From Planctobacterium sp965279005 (GTDB lineage: Bacteria > Pseudomonadota > Gammaproteobacteria > Enterobacterales > Alteromonadaceae), in contig CBDIHK010000030.1 in the NCBI GenBank assembly GCA_965279005.1, positions 434,001-498,000 of the forward strand: 64,000 nucleotides of DNA. The letters run 5' to 3'. Positions 25,527-34,919 of this stretch are shown here, piece after piece; the first letter of the stretch is position 1; the number at the start of each line of letters is the position of its first letter. The notes beneath the pieces are model-generated. The model did not search any database, was not told where the DNA came from, and saw only the letters and a list, made by a program, of their open reading frames with translations. Both the position numbers and the translations under genes were made by a program.

Positions 25527-27413
25527 CTTTCATTCGTCACGTATTTAGCAGTGACTGTTCAAGCATGACCGATGGCAGACTGCCTCCCGCAAACTCAACA
25601 GATCATTAAGTCTATTTACTGGATGACGAGCACAACAATGCGAGCCGCATTAAAAACGCAGCTATGCCGAATAGGTGTCTCAGCTCAGGGCGTATTGAGC
25701 CAGCACCTCCTTTCCCATGAGTTTAAACAGCATCATGGAAGCCTCTGAGACGTTGCACGTATCAATCACATTTCCATCCTGTTCCAGAAAGCATATCCGG
25801 TCATAGCTGATACGCCTTAGTATCCAGCGCAGGGTGGGATTCTGGATGGGCTTGCGTTTCTGGTTGGGATAAAACTGGTCAGTTTTAACCAGTAATTCCC
25901 GAATTTGCTTTTGGCTGATACTGTAGATGAGTAACCCTAATGTCAGCACCATCATCAGCGCTTCAATACGGCTGTTTTTCTTCAGAAAAATATGGTTCAG
26001 GCGGTACTCGCCATCTTTCAGGAACCGGAAACCCCGCTCAACACTGTCCTGCTCTTTATATTGGGTCAGCATCTGCCTGGGCGACAGGGTTGTGTCATTG
26101 GTGGCCAGGATGAATCGGCCACAGGCATTGTGAGCCGGGCGAAGTTTGTCTTCATCACGCTGTATTGTTATCGACAGCTGATATCCCGGTTTCTGGCTCT
26201 TCTCGTCGTGCCAGTCGGTGCTGACTGTGGCGCTGTGCCATTTCAGGGTTTTGATAAATTTTTCAGCGCCCGCCACCGCATCTTGGACACAGGCAAAACG
26301 TTCACGGGACAGTTCGGTGATGCATTTATTCAGCTTTCCCTCTTCACGAACGAGTCGCTTCTCCAGCGTTTTCTCTTCCCGTTTTCGCCCTTCCTGTGAC
26401 AACACAAGCAGCCACCGTTCGCCTTTAGGCGCATCCACCATCATGCCACGGTTTTTATCGTCCAGCACAGGCACATCATCGTGATCCAGTGTTTGCTGTT
26501 GATAGTGCCTCGCCAGCTTCAGCGTGCTAGGGACACGTGTTAACCACCGTATCGTGCTGGCCTGCAGGTGCTTCTTACTGTACAGCGCACCATCCGCTAC
26601 CCAAAGGAAATCCTGTGTTTCCTTCAATCCCGATGTCACCCGTGAAATCGTGTCGTGAAACCCGGTTTTATCTGAATGATTGCCATCATCCATCTGGTAC
26701 CACAAGGGAACGCCGGCAGAGCCTGCGGTCACCAGGGTCAGCACCACCTGTTTCAGGTCAGGCCGTTTGTCACGGGAATAGCCATATTCCGGCATGGCGA
26801 AGTCATCGTCAGCACCTTCGTATTGGCCGAATAGTTTTACACTGGTGCTGTCCAGGTGCAGCGTCTTACCCAACAAACCTTCACGGCTCAACAGCTCAAA
26901 CGCCAGTTCGCTGAACAGCTTGCTGGTGCCAAATTCCGCAATCTTATCCAGTCCACGCCCTAAGGCATTATCATCAAAATCTTCGGCGCAAAGCCCTTTC
27001 GCGCCAAACAACCTTTCCACATTCAGGTGTTCAAATTGTTGATGTGCCTGATAAAGTGTCCGCTCAGGAAAGCCTAGTCCACTGAGAAGAATCGCTTTCA
27101 CCCGATGACCAATGGTGAGGTTGGTACGATCATCGTCAGCCACCAGGGACAGTCGGTCGATATGCTCAACGATTTTATACTTATCAATCAGACCCGCCAG
27201 AAAGCTGGTCTGGTCGACAACGCGTGGGGTAACCTTGGCTGACATGAAACGATTAAAAGTTATTTGTTAACTGGTATGCCTATGTTACTGCATGGGGAAG
27301 AGGCTGTTTTGATCTATTTCTGAAAATGTTGTGATCCCAGGCTAATTCAAATTGTGATCTATTTCTTACACGCCTGAAAATGGGTTAGCTGAAATCGACG
27401 TGACGAATGTAAG
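25527..27413 (-). mobile_element. IS1634-type insertion sequence with terminal inverted repeats and direct repeats
   Basis: The ends are CTTTCATTCGTCACGT at 25527-25542 and, inverted, CTTACATTCGTCACGT at 27398-27413 (15 of 16 match). Both ends are flanked by the direct repeat TTAATAA (25520-25526 and 27414-27420), the AT-rich target duplication expected for this family. The element is 1887 bases, carries one intact transposase on the minus strand, and looks recent because the repeats are undamaged. Confidence 0.88.
25680..27245 (-). CDS. IS1634-family (IS4-like) DDE transposase
   Basis: A 521-residue transposase with the DUF4277-type N terminus (FLAGLIDKYKIVEHIDRL) and a DDE catalytic core: LHLDSTSVKLFG (first Asp, about 150), LWVADGALYSKKHL (second Asp, about 217) and the YKEQDSVERGFRFLKD region (Glu, about 405) with the spacing of the IS4-type Y-(2)-R-(3)-E-(6)-K signature. 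It is intact and inside an element with complete ends, so it is potentially active. Confidence 0.93.
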   Translation of the reverse strand: MSAKVTPRVVDQTSFLAGLIDKYKIVEHIDRLSLVADDDRTNLTIGHRVKAILLSGLGFPERTLYQAHQQFEHLNVERLFGAKGLCAEDFDDNALGRGLDKIAEFGTSKLFSELAFELLSREGLLGKTLHLDSTSVKLFGQYEGADDDFAMPEYGYSRDKRPDLKQVVLTLVTAGSAGVPLWYQMDDGNHSDKTGFHDTISRVTSGLKETQDFLWVADGALYSKKHLQASTIRWLTRVPSTLKLARHYQQQTLDHDDVPVLDDKNRGMMVDAPKGERWLLVLSQEGRKREEKTLEKRLVREEGKLNKCITELSRERFACVQDAVAGAEKFIKTLKWHSATVSTDWHDEKSQKPGYQLSITIQRDEDKLRPAHNACGRFILATNDTTLSPRQMLTQYKEQDSVERGFRFLKDGEYRLNHIFLKKNSRIEALMMVLTLGLLIYSISQKQIRELLVKTDQFYPNQKRKPIQNPTLRWILRRISYDRICFLEQDGNVIDTCNVSEASMMLFKLMGKEVLAQYALS

Positions 27414-27432
27414 TTAATAAGTAAAGAAGTCT

Positions 27433-27735
27433 ATGAGAAAAGTAATACTCCTCGGTAAAGAACAGAAAAATCTAGATAAAGGGTTATCGTTGATTACGGC
27501 GACAGGCATTGAGTTTATAACCTGCACCTCTTTAGAGGCTTTGGCTGCAGCGTTAAAACATCCTGAAGTTGATACTGTCATTACCGGGGCGGGTTTGCCT
27601 ATTGAGATCCGCTTGGATGCTGTCCGCATGATTTACCAAGCAAGTGACAGTATTTCGGTACATATGAAGGATTTTGCCTCTGGTCCACAAGGCTTTGGTG
27701 CTTTTGCTGACAGAGTTGTGGGTAACAAGAGTTGA
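27433..27735 (+). CDS. Small protein of unknown function with a receiver-like alpha/beta pattern
   Basis: A 100-residue protein starting MRKVILLGKEQKNL. The alternating strands and helices (VILLG, IEFITCTS, VDTVITGAG, DSISVHMKD) suggest a small flavodoxin- or receiver-like fold, but the phospho-acceptor Asp pattern is not clear. I do not recognise a characterised family. It begins 13 bases after the direct repeat of the IS element, so part of its promoter may have been displaced. Unusual bases are not apparent. A real gene is likely because the frame is well formed, but its role is unknown. Confidence 0.65.
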   Translation: MRKVILLGKEQKNLDKGLSLITATGIEFITCTSLEALAAALKHPEVDTVITGAGLPIEIRLDAVRMIYQASDSISVHMKDFASGPQGFGAFADRVVGNKS

Positions 27736-27816
27736 TTAAACTTAGCACCAACAATGCGCTGCGCCTGGAGCTGCGGGTGCCGCTATTTTTTTGGCAGCAT
27801 AATGCAGTTGTCCAAT

Positions 27817-27864
27817 ATGGTATCGACTAGTTTTGTCGATTGGGCAGTTAAAGACTGGCAGTAG
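27817..27864 (+). pseudogene. Fragment: C-terminal codons of an NmrA-like gene
   Basis: The translation MVSTSFVDWAVKDWQ followed by TAG matches the end of the NmrA-like protein at 24593-25489 (RVPTSFADWAAKNWQ) at 10 of 15 residues. No longer match is visible upstream in any frame. It is probably the last scrap of a second, related gene lost by deletion. Confidence 0.6.
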
Positions 27865-27992
27865 ATTAGTCCCCGGTGTTTATTTCCGGGGACTAGATTG
27901 GCAACAGCTTAACCAAGGCAGAATTTTTCACCTGCAATTAGTGGTTTTAAAAAAATTAAACCTACTTGGCTGAATTGTTTATGCGCTAACCA

Positions 27993-29390
27993 TTAGGGAT
28001 TGAGTTTCTTGGCTTTAGCACACTCTGATGCGTTGTGTGGCTTCAGCATGATTTTATCCAAGGTAATTATGTAGCCTAATGAATTTTGGTTTTTACCTAT
28101 GACAGTAAATCGTATTGGTTTATCACCATTTTTATTATAGTTAACTTGCCCTACACAGCGGGTGATCATATCACTGCCAAATGTATCGATAGGATCTTCA
28201 TATTGATCCACTTCACCAATATAGGTGCCTGGATTTGCCATAGTTAGCCTGGCAATGCCGCTGGACGCGCCGTCTGGGAATCGCACGTAAACATCATATT
28301 CACCAGCGGTGACGTTTGGCACAACAAAATCGATGTAAGCTTCGCCCGCAGCAATATGTTCTTCTTTGGGATCAAACCGTATAAAGTGGCTTTCGCTTGC
28401 GTGATCACTAAATTTTAATAGATAGTGATTTTGGCCGTGCTTTTTGCCATTTTTTGTCTTCTTATTATTAGGGTGGGTATTTTCCGCTTCACCAACAAAA
28501 GAACCGGCGTCGGCAAGCCGGATCCCCAAATTGTATTGACCCAATCGATGGTAGTGTAGGATGTCATCCGATTTTCGTTTCAGTTCAGGGATCCCATACC
28601 CAAGCACGTCAGTATTTACAATTTGAGCGTTCGAGTATGTTTCAACAATTTGCTGTTGTGCCGCGACTACATTGGATGCAACATTGTTTGACTTAAGTCC
28701 ATCTTCCTGCAGGTGTGCCATGTAAAACGGCACGGTATTAACAGATCCTCCAAATGTATCTGCTATGCCATCCATGAGCGTCACTAATCCAGTGTAATAG
28801 TTGTTTGTCGATACATCATTGTTGGCGTCTTTTTCGCCTTGTATCCAATAAAAACCTATCAAGTTATAGTTAGCGTCGGATTCTTTGACATTATTCCATT
28901 CGTCTTGAAGAAGCTTGAGTAAGCCTTGACCTGATGAGTAGTAACTTGCCCAGTTGAATCTTGTGGGCTCGTCAGTTACCAAGGATGTGCCGCCATGGGC
29001 AAATTTAAAAACCCTCAGCTCCCGGTTTACATTTGGGTTAGCATAGTCAGAATTACGGGAATACAGTGCCCTAGCAAGGCTAATTTCTGGTCCATAAACG
29101 CGATTACTGGTATTGCCTTTTGCATATTGTGCGGTGTTCAGGGCTGTCCAGCCACCGCTATCTGTATTTGAGCCTGCGCCACCGAAGTTGTGCTCATCGT
29201 TATTAAAATAAATCTCTATATCAGAATCGATGGTGTTGCTAGTCGGTGGGGCGAAGCCATAATGCCTGCCAACTGCATTTGATTGCCCTGCTATGACAAT
29301 CAGGTCATATTGTTTTACCGTTGTTGCTTGAGCCAAGCTGGGTATTGCCATGGCGCCAAGCACCATTGATAGTGCGATGCGTTTCAACAT
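27993..29390 (-). CDS. Secreted SASA-domain (sialate O-acetylesterase-like) carbohydrate esterase
   Basis: A 465-residue secreted protein with signal peptide (residues 1-22). The SASA/DUF303 esterase domain spans about 28-300, with the nucleophile motif AGQSNAVG (Ser38), a HGGTS oxyanion segment, and IQGEKDA. The C-terminal part (about 305-465) is beta-rich with YIDFVVPNVTAGEYDVYVRF, resembling a carbohydrate-binding or accessory domain. Relatives remove acetyl groups from sugars, e.g. acetylxylan or sialic acid; the substrate here cannot be told. It is followed by no polysaccharide lyase or hydrolase genes. Confidence 0.8.
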   Translation of the reverse strand: MLKRIALSMVLGAMAIPSLAQATTVKQYDLIVIAGQSNAVGRHYGFAPPTSNTIDSDIEIYFNNDEHNFGGAGSNTDSGGWTALNTAQYAKGNTSNRVYGPEISLARALYSRNSDYANPNVNRELRVFKFAHGGTSLVTDEPTRFNWASYYSSGQGLLKLLQDEWNNVKESDANYNLIGFYWIQGEKDANNDVSTNNYYTGLVTLMDGIADTFGGSVNTVPFYMAHLQEDGLKSNNVASNVVAAQQQIVETYSNAQIVNTDVLGYGIPELKRKSDDILHYHRLGQYNLGIRLADAGSFVGEAENTHPNNKKTKNGKKHGQNHYLLKFSDHASESHFIRFDPKEEHIAAGEAYIDFVVPNVTAGEYDVYVRFPDGASSGIARLTMANPGTYIGEVDQYEDPIDTFGSDMITRCVGQVNYNKNGDKPIRFTVIGKNQNSLGYIITLDKIMLKPHNASECAKAKKLNP

Positions 29391-29764
29391 AGATATTCCT
29401 TAATGTTTTACTAAAAAAATATAAGGAGCAAAGCACAAATCTATTCAGGAAAGAATCCATTGCCTGTTATTTGCTCCGTGCAATATTTAACTCGTGGGTG
29501 GGTTAAGATACACTTGTGAGGGTGCTAGTCAAGAATTTTGGGTATAAATAATTTACTCTAATAGCAGTTGCCGAACACTTCAGTGAGATAACAACGGTTT
29601 GTCGTAGAATACTGTTCAAAATAATGGCGCTGTGCAGAGAGGGTTTTTATATTAAAAATCAAGTGTTTAAAGCGCATTTATGGGGGCTGGGATAGCAATT
29701 GAATTGGTGTCTAAATGCGGCACCTGTCATACAGGTGCCTTTATCAGAAGGTTAAAGGGAAATA
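29391..29764. other. Intergenic region between nucleotidase and SASA esterase genes
   Basis: This 374-base stretch lies upstream of the SASA esterase and downstream of the 5'-nucleotidase, both minus strand. It holds a strong stem-loop near 29719-29739 and otherwise AT-rich DNA that should include the SASA promoter. No gene is seen. Confidence 0.5.
29719..29743 (-). terminator. Stem-loop, probable terminator of the 5'-nucleotidase gene
   Basis: GGCACCTGT (29719-29727) pairs exactly with ACAGGTGCC (29731-29739), loop of three. On the plus strand TTT follows; on the minus strand, where the gene ends about 25 bases away, the tail is weak, so assignment of direction is uncertain. Confidence 0.6.
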
Positions 29765-31876
29765 TCAATTGTTCAAGATAGTATCAACTGGCACCACCTG
29801 TAAATTTTGGATACGCTGGTCTTGTGCCGCAGGTAGATCCGGCATGTCAAAGCTAGGTGTTGAGGGGTCGGTATCGGGTGGGAAATATTTGAACAAATAT
29901 TCAGCCAATACATCTTGCTCTGTACCGTCGTCTGAAGTGGTGATATTGCCAGTGCGCTGGCCATCTACCTTCAGTTGCACGACGTTGGCAGCTGCATCAT
30001 TTGGGAATGGGTAGCCATCGCCACCACCCGCAAGGAAGCCAAGGGTCGATAGACGGAAACGTTGTCCTGCTGCTGTATCTTTTAGTTGGCCGTCTTGCAC
30101 GACGATGGTGGTATTGCCACCTTCGAGTGCGCCATTATCATCCAATACCACTAAATTCACTACCCTTGAGCCAGGCAGCTTGGTTGGATCAAAGCTAAAC
30201 CTCATACCCGAAATTTGCGGGAAACGACCGGGCGTTACCCCAGGTCCAGTAGCAGATACGCTGTGTTCCAATACTTGTTTGAGTTGTGCGCCTGTGACCG
30301 TCAGGTTGGTCAGGGAGTTATTTAGGCGCAGCGCGATTTCCATATCCAACTGGCTAATATCGCCTGGATGGTTGATCCCGGGGGTTCCCATCGGGCCACT
30401 GCATTCAAGTTGGTCTGAAGTACTGCCTGGTGGCACGATACACTGGCCAATTGGTGCCCGTATCCCGCCGCCATTTTTAATGGCAACTGCAACGCTGGGG
30501 TCAACGCTTTGTGCATAGGCTAAATTGGCATCCGAAGTTAGGTTGCCAAGGTTAGTTTCTTCTGTCCTGACAGAGCCGCGTTCACCATTTAAATAGACTG
30601 AGGTATTGCCAAAGACATTGCCTACTTTTACTTCAAGTGCGCTACTGAGTCCGGCGGTAATGGCTTGCACCTTAGGGATAGCATCTGCCTTGGTCAATCC
30701 TAAATCTACCAGACCTTGCTCATCTGTCGCGTAGGCACCGTTGATTGTTGTGTCGAAAAGCGCGGGAACAAGCGCGCCATCTTGGTCGAACACGGTGACA
30801 AAACGACCAAGGTAAGTATAGTCACCGTCTACATTGACAACTACAACGGGTTCACCGGACGCACTTTGGAAAAGCAACGGGTAGTCGCCTTCGATTGCAT
30901 CGCCGTCCCTTAACCGATCTGTACTATCGGCAAGTAGGGTGTTGGAGCCACCGGCAATAATAATGTCTACACCTTTTAGCAAAGGGGCAAGAGCGATTTC
31001 GACGGATATTTGCTGCATATGGGCTAGCAGGATAATTTTGTTGATACCTTCATCCGTTAACTGGTCAACGCTTGTCTGTATTTGCTTTGCGAGGGCTGCC
31101 ACATCTGAGCTATCGACAGGTGTGACAGTGACATCGCCGACTTTGGTGATAGAGGGCAGTTTAGGGGTGCTTGCACCAACTACACCAATTAATTCACCAT
31201 TGATATCAACGATAGTACTCGCTGCAATTTTGTTATAAACATCGGTATTTAATTGGCCGTCTGCGGAGACAGAAGCGGCACTGTCTGTGTCGCTGCTAAA
31301 GTCCATATTGGCAGACAAATAGGGGAACTGTGCCCCAACCCAAGTCCCATTTTCAGTAGCCTGCCGGCTAATTATGTTAACAAACTCGCCAACATCAAAA
31401 TCTAGTTCATGGTTTCCAACCGCAGACGCCTGTGTTCCCAACGCGTTTAAATAAGCAACGTGTGCGCGGCCAACGGCGGGAACCCCCAGCAAGGGTTGTA
31501 GTGCTTGATCGCTACCGACGTTGTATTCGGGACCTGGGATCCAGTTATCGCCGGAACTTAGCACTATGGTGTTTTTATACTTGCTGCGGAAGTTATCCAA
31601 AATCGCGGAAAAGCGCACGGCGTTGTTCAATATATCGCGTCCACCATCCACGTCAGCAAAATGCAGTAGTTGCAATTCAAATGCGTCTGGTTCGCACAAT
31701 CTATGTGCACTATTTTGGTTCATTGCCGGAAGCTGCCAACATTTTTCTTGGATATTGTTGGCGGGCACAGCTTCGTCGCTATTGACAGAAGGGCTATCTG
31801 GCGTGGCGCAACCAGCGGCTAAGGAAATACCAAAGGCTATTGCTGGAGCCTTTAAATTCGACTTTAAATTTGGCAC
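29765..31876 (-). CDS. Lipoprotein 5'-nucleotidase/2',3'-cyclic phosphodiesterase-type metallophosphatase
   Basis: A 703-residue UshA-like enzyme. The signal sequence ends in a lipobox LAAGC (about residue 23), so it is a lipoprotein. The calcineurin-like metallophosphatase domain follows with LQLLHFADVDGGRD, SSGDNWIPGP, GNHELDFD and LAHMQQ, the metal ligands of the family. The C-terminal 5'-nucleotidase domain (about 430-680) has NGGGIRAPI, the substrate-recognition segment. Such enzymes strip phosphate from nucleotides in the periplasm or at the surface, for nucleoside and phosphate uptake. The first metal motif is ADVDG rather than the usual TDxHG, a small oddity. The start is GTG with GGGAG before it. 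Confidence 0.87.
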   Translation of the reverse strand: MPNLKSNLKAPAIAFGISLAAGCATPDSPSVNSDEAVPANNIQEKCWQLPAMNQNSAHRLCEPDAFELQLLHFADVDGGRDILNNAVRFSAILDNFRSKYKNTIVLSSGDNWIPGPEYNVGSDQALQPLLGVPAVGRAHVAYLNALGTQASAVGNHELDFDVGEFVNIISRQATENGTWVGAQFPYLSANMDFSSDTDSAASVSADGQLNTDVYNKIAASTIVDINGELIGVVGASTPKLPSITKVGDVTVTPVDSSDVAALAKQIQTSVDQLTDEGINKIILLAHMQQISVEIALAPLLKGVDIIIAGGSNTLLADSTDRLRDGDAIEGDYPLLFQSASGEPVVVVNVDGDYTYLGRFVTVFDQDGALVPALFDTTINGAYATDEQGLVDLGLTKADAIPKVQAITAGLSSALEVKVGNVFGNTSVYLNGERGSVRTEETNLGNLTSDANLAYAQSVDPSVAVAIKNGGGIRAPIGQCIVPPGSTSDQLECSGPMGTPGINHPGDISQLDMEIALRLNNSLTNLTVTGAQLKQVLEHSVSATGPGVTPGRFPQISGMRFSFDPTKLPGSRVVNLVVLDDNGALEGGNTTIVVQDGQLKDTAAGQRFRLSTLGFLAGGGDGYPFPNDAAANVVQLKVDGQRTGNITTSDDGTEQDVLAEYLFKYFPPDTDPSTPSFDMPDLPAAQDQRIQNLQVVPVDTILNN

Positions 31877-32137
31877 TTCAGAGTACTCCCGCCGAAATGC
31901 AAATGTTTGTGTAGGGATTCATAAACTTATTTTTCTTATGTAACTACCAAATCAAGTTGGTGATTCTAATTTTTTATACAGCTTAGGTTATTACATTTTT
32001 TTTAAATTGTTTTGGGTTTTACTGGTAATTTAGTTTGTTATTTGAGCAAATACGACGTACCGGTAAATAATGGAACCGGAATTTGTCGTTTGGCTTCGGG
32101 TCAGGTCAGCAGCATAGGGTAAGTTGAATAATTGCCG

Positions 32138-33544
32138 CTAATCCTTTTTCATCATTTCATCCAGCGCAATGCGGTTTTTAATGGCTTCGAAGGCATCGGC
32201 GACATAGTCAGCAATTTTGGATACATCTGGCAGGGTATCCCGGCAGGCAAGGAAGCCAAACTCTATGGCGTCGCAATAGCTGACAACGGTAATATTAAGG
32301 GCTTGCCCATCAATTAACACCGAAAGCGGATACATGGCGGATAATTTGGCATCGCCAAAATACAAGGTTTGCCTCGGTCCTGGCACATTGGAAATAGTGA
32401 CGTTGGCGGGTGGCGGCACAAAGTTTGTTATATTCAATTGGTTTAACGCAGCGGTAAAACCTTGGGCAAAAACAGCGAAACTGGTTGCGGCGCTCGGTTC
32501 TACATCTTCAATTTCAGATTTGGCACATTGTGTTGATGCTTCGATTCTAGCCAGGCGTTTTAACGAGTCTATTTCATCGGTGGCTAGGCTCGACATAACA
32601 TAGGTAATTTGATTGCCAGGACGGTGCAATTGCGGCATGGACACTGGTACCGTGGCAATGAGGGACTTTTCTGGCAATTCTCCTATGTCCAGCATGTACT
32701 GGCGCAGGGCACCCGAGCACATGGCCAATACCATATCGTTGACTGTGGCTCCGGCACGCTTGCCAACCGCTTTCACCTCGGATAATGGCAGGGCTTTGAC
32801 GGCAAAACGCCGTGCGGTAGAAATAGGTACGTTAAAGATTGATTTTGGTGCTGTAAAAGGCGCCGGCGCGGTAGCGTTTTTAAGCCCAATTGCTTTCATG
32901 CTTTGACTAAATAGCAACTTAGAAAAGTCCTGCACCAAATGGCTGCCATCGCTAATTTGGTGCATAAGGTCTGCGGTGGCCTGTTTAAGGGATTTTTCCT
33001 GCGGTTTTTCTACCAGGTGGTTTTTGCGTTTCTTTTTAACGCCCACCCAAGGAGCAATGACTTCCTGTCCGGGCGCCAAGCTAAAACAGTTCTCCATGAT
33101 GGCAATACCGCCCATGCCGTCAATACAGGCATGGTGCATTTTGATGTACATGGCCATGCGGTTGCCTTCCAACCCTTCGATTAAATAAAACTCCCATAGT
33201 GGCCGTTCCCGGTCGAGCAAACGGCTGTGCAGGCGCGACACCAGTTCGAGTAAATCCTCATGGGTACCAGGGTGGGGCAAGGCGGAATGCCGGACGTGGT
33301 AATGGATGTCAAAATGCTCATCTTCAATCCAGCTAGGGCGGGAACTGGCTTTTTTGTTGCTCAGTTTCATGTTGAACGGCGGCCCCGCTTTTTGGCTTTC
33401 TAATTTGTGCAGTAAATCCCTGGCGTAGTTACCATCGTGTTCTTCGGGCAATTCGAAGATGGTCAAGCTTGCGACATTCACCGGGGTGGTTTGCTTTTCT
33501 AAAGAGAGGAAAGCCAAATCCAAAGTTGATAGCTTCTTCGTCAT
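32138..33544 (-). CDS. Wax ester synthase/diacylglycerol acyltransferase (WS/DGAT)
   Basis: A 468-residue WS/DGAT family acyltransferase. The catalytic HHxxxDG motif is His137-His138-...-Asp142-Gly143 in MHHACIDGMGG. Conserved family stretches such as NDMVLAMCSGALRQYM and NVTISNVPGPRQTLYF follow. It joins an acyl-CoA to a fatty alcohol (wax ester) or a diacylglycerol (triacylglycerol), storing carbon in lipid droplets at the inner membrane. AGAGGAAC precedes the ATG. It follows the iron alcohol dehydrogenase gene by 27 bases, and a fatty acyl reductase gene is nearby, so wax ester synthesis is the natural reading. Confidence 0.92.
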   Translation of the reverse strand: MTKKLSTLDLAFLSLEKQTTPVNVASLTIFELPEEHDGNYARDLLHKLESQKAGPPFNMKLSNKKASSRPSWIEDEHFDIHYHVRHSALPHPGTHEDLLELVSRLHSRLLDRERPLWEFYLIEGLEGNRMAMYIKMHHACIDGMGGIAIMENCFSLAPGQEVIAPWVGVKKKRKNHLVEKPQEKSLKQATADLMHQISDGSHLVQDFSKLLFSQSMKAIGLKNATAPAPFTAPKSIFNVPISTARRFAVKALPLSEVKAVGKRAGATVNDMVLAMCSGALRQYMLDIGELPEKSLIATVPVSMPQLHRPGNQITYVMSSLATDEIDSLKRLARIEASTQCAKSEIEDVEPSAATSFAVFAQGFTAALNQLNITNFVPPPANVTISNVPGPRQTLYFGDAKLSAMYPLSVLIDGQALNITVVSYCDAIEFGFLACRDTLPDVSKIADYVADAFEAIKNRIALDEMMKKD

Positions 33545-33571
33545 GATAAGGTTCCTCTTTTCCTGAATTTT

Positions 33572-34774
33572 TTAGTTACTAGCCAAGGAATCCAAAATTC
33601 CTGCACACTGTTGGGGGGTCATGTACCTTGGCACGGCATAAAAGCTGTGGGATTCCTTGAGGGCATTGCGGCATATGACTGAATAATCCTCTTTTTTAAT
33701 GGCGGGCAACGTACCGGGCAAACCAACGGTTTGCCTTAGGGCAAACACTTCATCTACAAAGGTCTTGGCAACCTCGGCGTCGCTGTTGCCCGCAATACCG
33801 ACATGGCGTCCTAGTTCTGCCAAGCGAGGGATGGCATTGGGATAGGAAAACTCCAATATGTGGGGTAATACCAAGGCATTGGCTTCACCGTGTGGCACAT
33901 GGTAGAAGGCGCCTAATTGGTGGGCGATGCCATGGGTGTAGCCCAGGCCTGCCTTACTGAAGGCTATACCTGCGTAATAGGACGCCAAGGCCATGGATTC
34001 CCGGGCGGCAATATCTTTAGGGGTTTCGATGCAAACCGGTAGGTTGTCCCAAATGAGTTTGGCCGCAGTCTTGGCAAACTTATCGGTTTCTTTGGTGGCA
34101 TTGGTGGAGATAAAAGCCTCTACCGCATGGGTAAAGGCATCAAACCCGGTAGCGGCAGTTACCTTGGGTGGCAAACCTAGCATTAATTCTGGATCCAAAG
34201 CAGCGGCTGTCGGGATCAATACCGGATCTGCAGCTGGCATTTTCTGCCCTGTATTTTTATCGGTAACAACCGCGGCAATGGTAACTTCCGAACCAGTACC
34301 AGCTGTGGTTGGCACCAAAAATAATGGTAGCCCCCTTTGGGTTATTTTTAGAATGCCGGTGAGTTTTTCCAGCGGTTTATTCACCACTGGCAGCACAGAA
34401 ATCAGCTTGGCGGCATCCATTGAGGATCCGCCGCCAAATCCAATGACAGCGTCGCATTGCTGCTCTTTTACCAAGCGGAAACCTTCATTCACCTGGTCGT
34501 CAGTTGGGTCTGGTGTGATCTGGTCGTAGACAAAAACTGATACCCCTAACTTTTCCAGCTCCGCTACCATAGCATTGTATAAACCAATTTGGGTCAAGCC
34601 TTGGTCTGTTACCAGGATCACTTTGTTCGCGCCCATTTGTTTGATCATACGCACCAGCTGGATGTGCGAACCTTGGCCGCTGAACAATACCGGCATGTTC
34701 ATGGGGATAAGGTGCACGACTAGTTTGAGGATTTTGATGTAAATGCGATAAAAAATAGTTTTGATAAAAAACAT
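33572..34774 (-). CDS. Iron-containing (group III) alcohol dehydrogenase
   Basis: A 400-residue Fe-ADH. It has the dinucleotide-binding GFGGGSSMDAAKLI (about residues 113-126), PTTAGTGSEVT (about 151-161) and the metal-ligand region around FDAFTHAVEAF and YTHGIAHQLGAFYHVPHGEANA, which supply Asp and His ligands. An N-terminal extension (1-35) could anchor it to the membrane. Fe-ADHs interconvert alcohols and aldehydes; beside WS/DGAT and a fatty acyl reductase it may handle long-chain aldehyde/alcohol, but that is inferred from position. It probably shares a message with the WS/DGAT gene. Confidence 0.9.
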   Translation of the reverse strand: MFFIKTIFYRIYIKILKLVVHLIPMNMPVLFSGQGSHIQLVRMIKQMGANKVILVTDQGLTQIGLYNAMVAELEKLGVSVFVYDQITPDPTDDQVNEGFRLVKEQQCDAVIGFGGGSSMDAAKLISVLPVVNKPLEKLTGILKITQRGLPLFLVPTTAGTGSEVTIAAVVTDKNTGQKMPAADPVLIPTAAALDPELMLGLPPKVTAATGFDAFTHAVEAFISTNATKETDKFAKTAAKLIWDNLPVCIETPKDIAARESMALASYYAGIAFSKAGLGYTHGIAHQLGAFYHVPHGEANALVLPHILEFSYPNAIPRLAELGRHVGIAGNSDAEVAKTFVDEVFALRQTVGLPGTLPAIKKEDYSVICRNALKESHSFYAVPRYMTPQQCAGILDSLASN

Positions 34775-34875
34775 CTTAATTCCGTGAAAAAAAGAGGGGA
34801 AAGTCTGTCAGCAAAATATACCGTAAAAACCTAGCTCGCAACATTACTTGCAAATGACCTAGGTCAACTCGAATC

Positions 34876-34904
34876 AAAAAAAAGCCCGGTGCCAAGACCG
34901 GGCT
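34876..34904 (-). terminator. Intrinsic terminator after the fatty acyl reductase gene
   Basis: AGCCCGGT (34883-34890) and ACCGGGCT (34897-34904) form an 8-bp stem with a 6-base loop. On the minus strand a run of eight T follows. It lies 16 bases after the reductase stop codon, so the downstream alcohol dehydrogenase and WS/DGAT genes probably have their own promoter or depend on readthrough. Confidence 0.92.
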
Positions 34905-34919
34905 GTATTATGCCTGTGG

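Noticed and set aside
25927..27042. Several plus-strand frames opposite the IS1634 transposase
   Set aside because: Shadows of the transposase gene; the minus-strand frame has the full DDE pattern and element ends.
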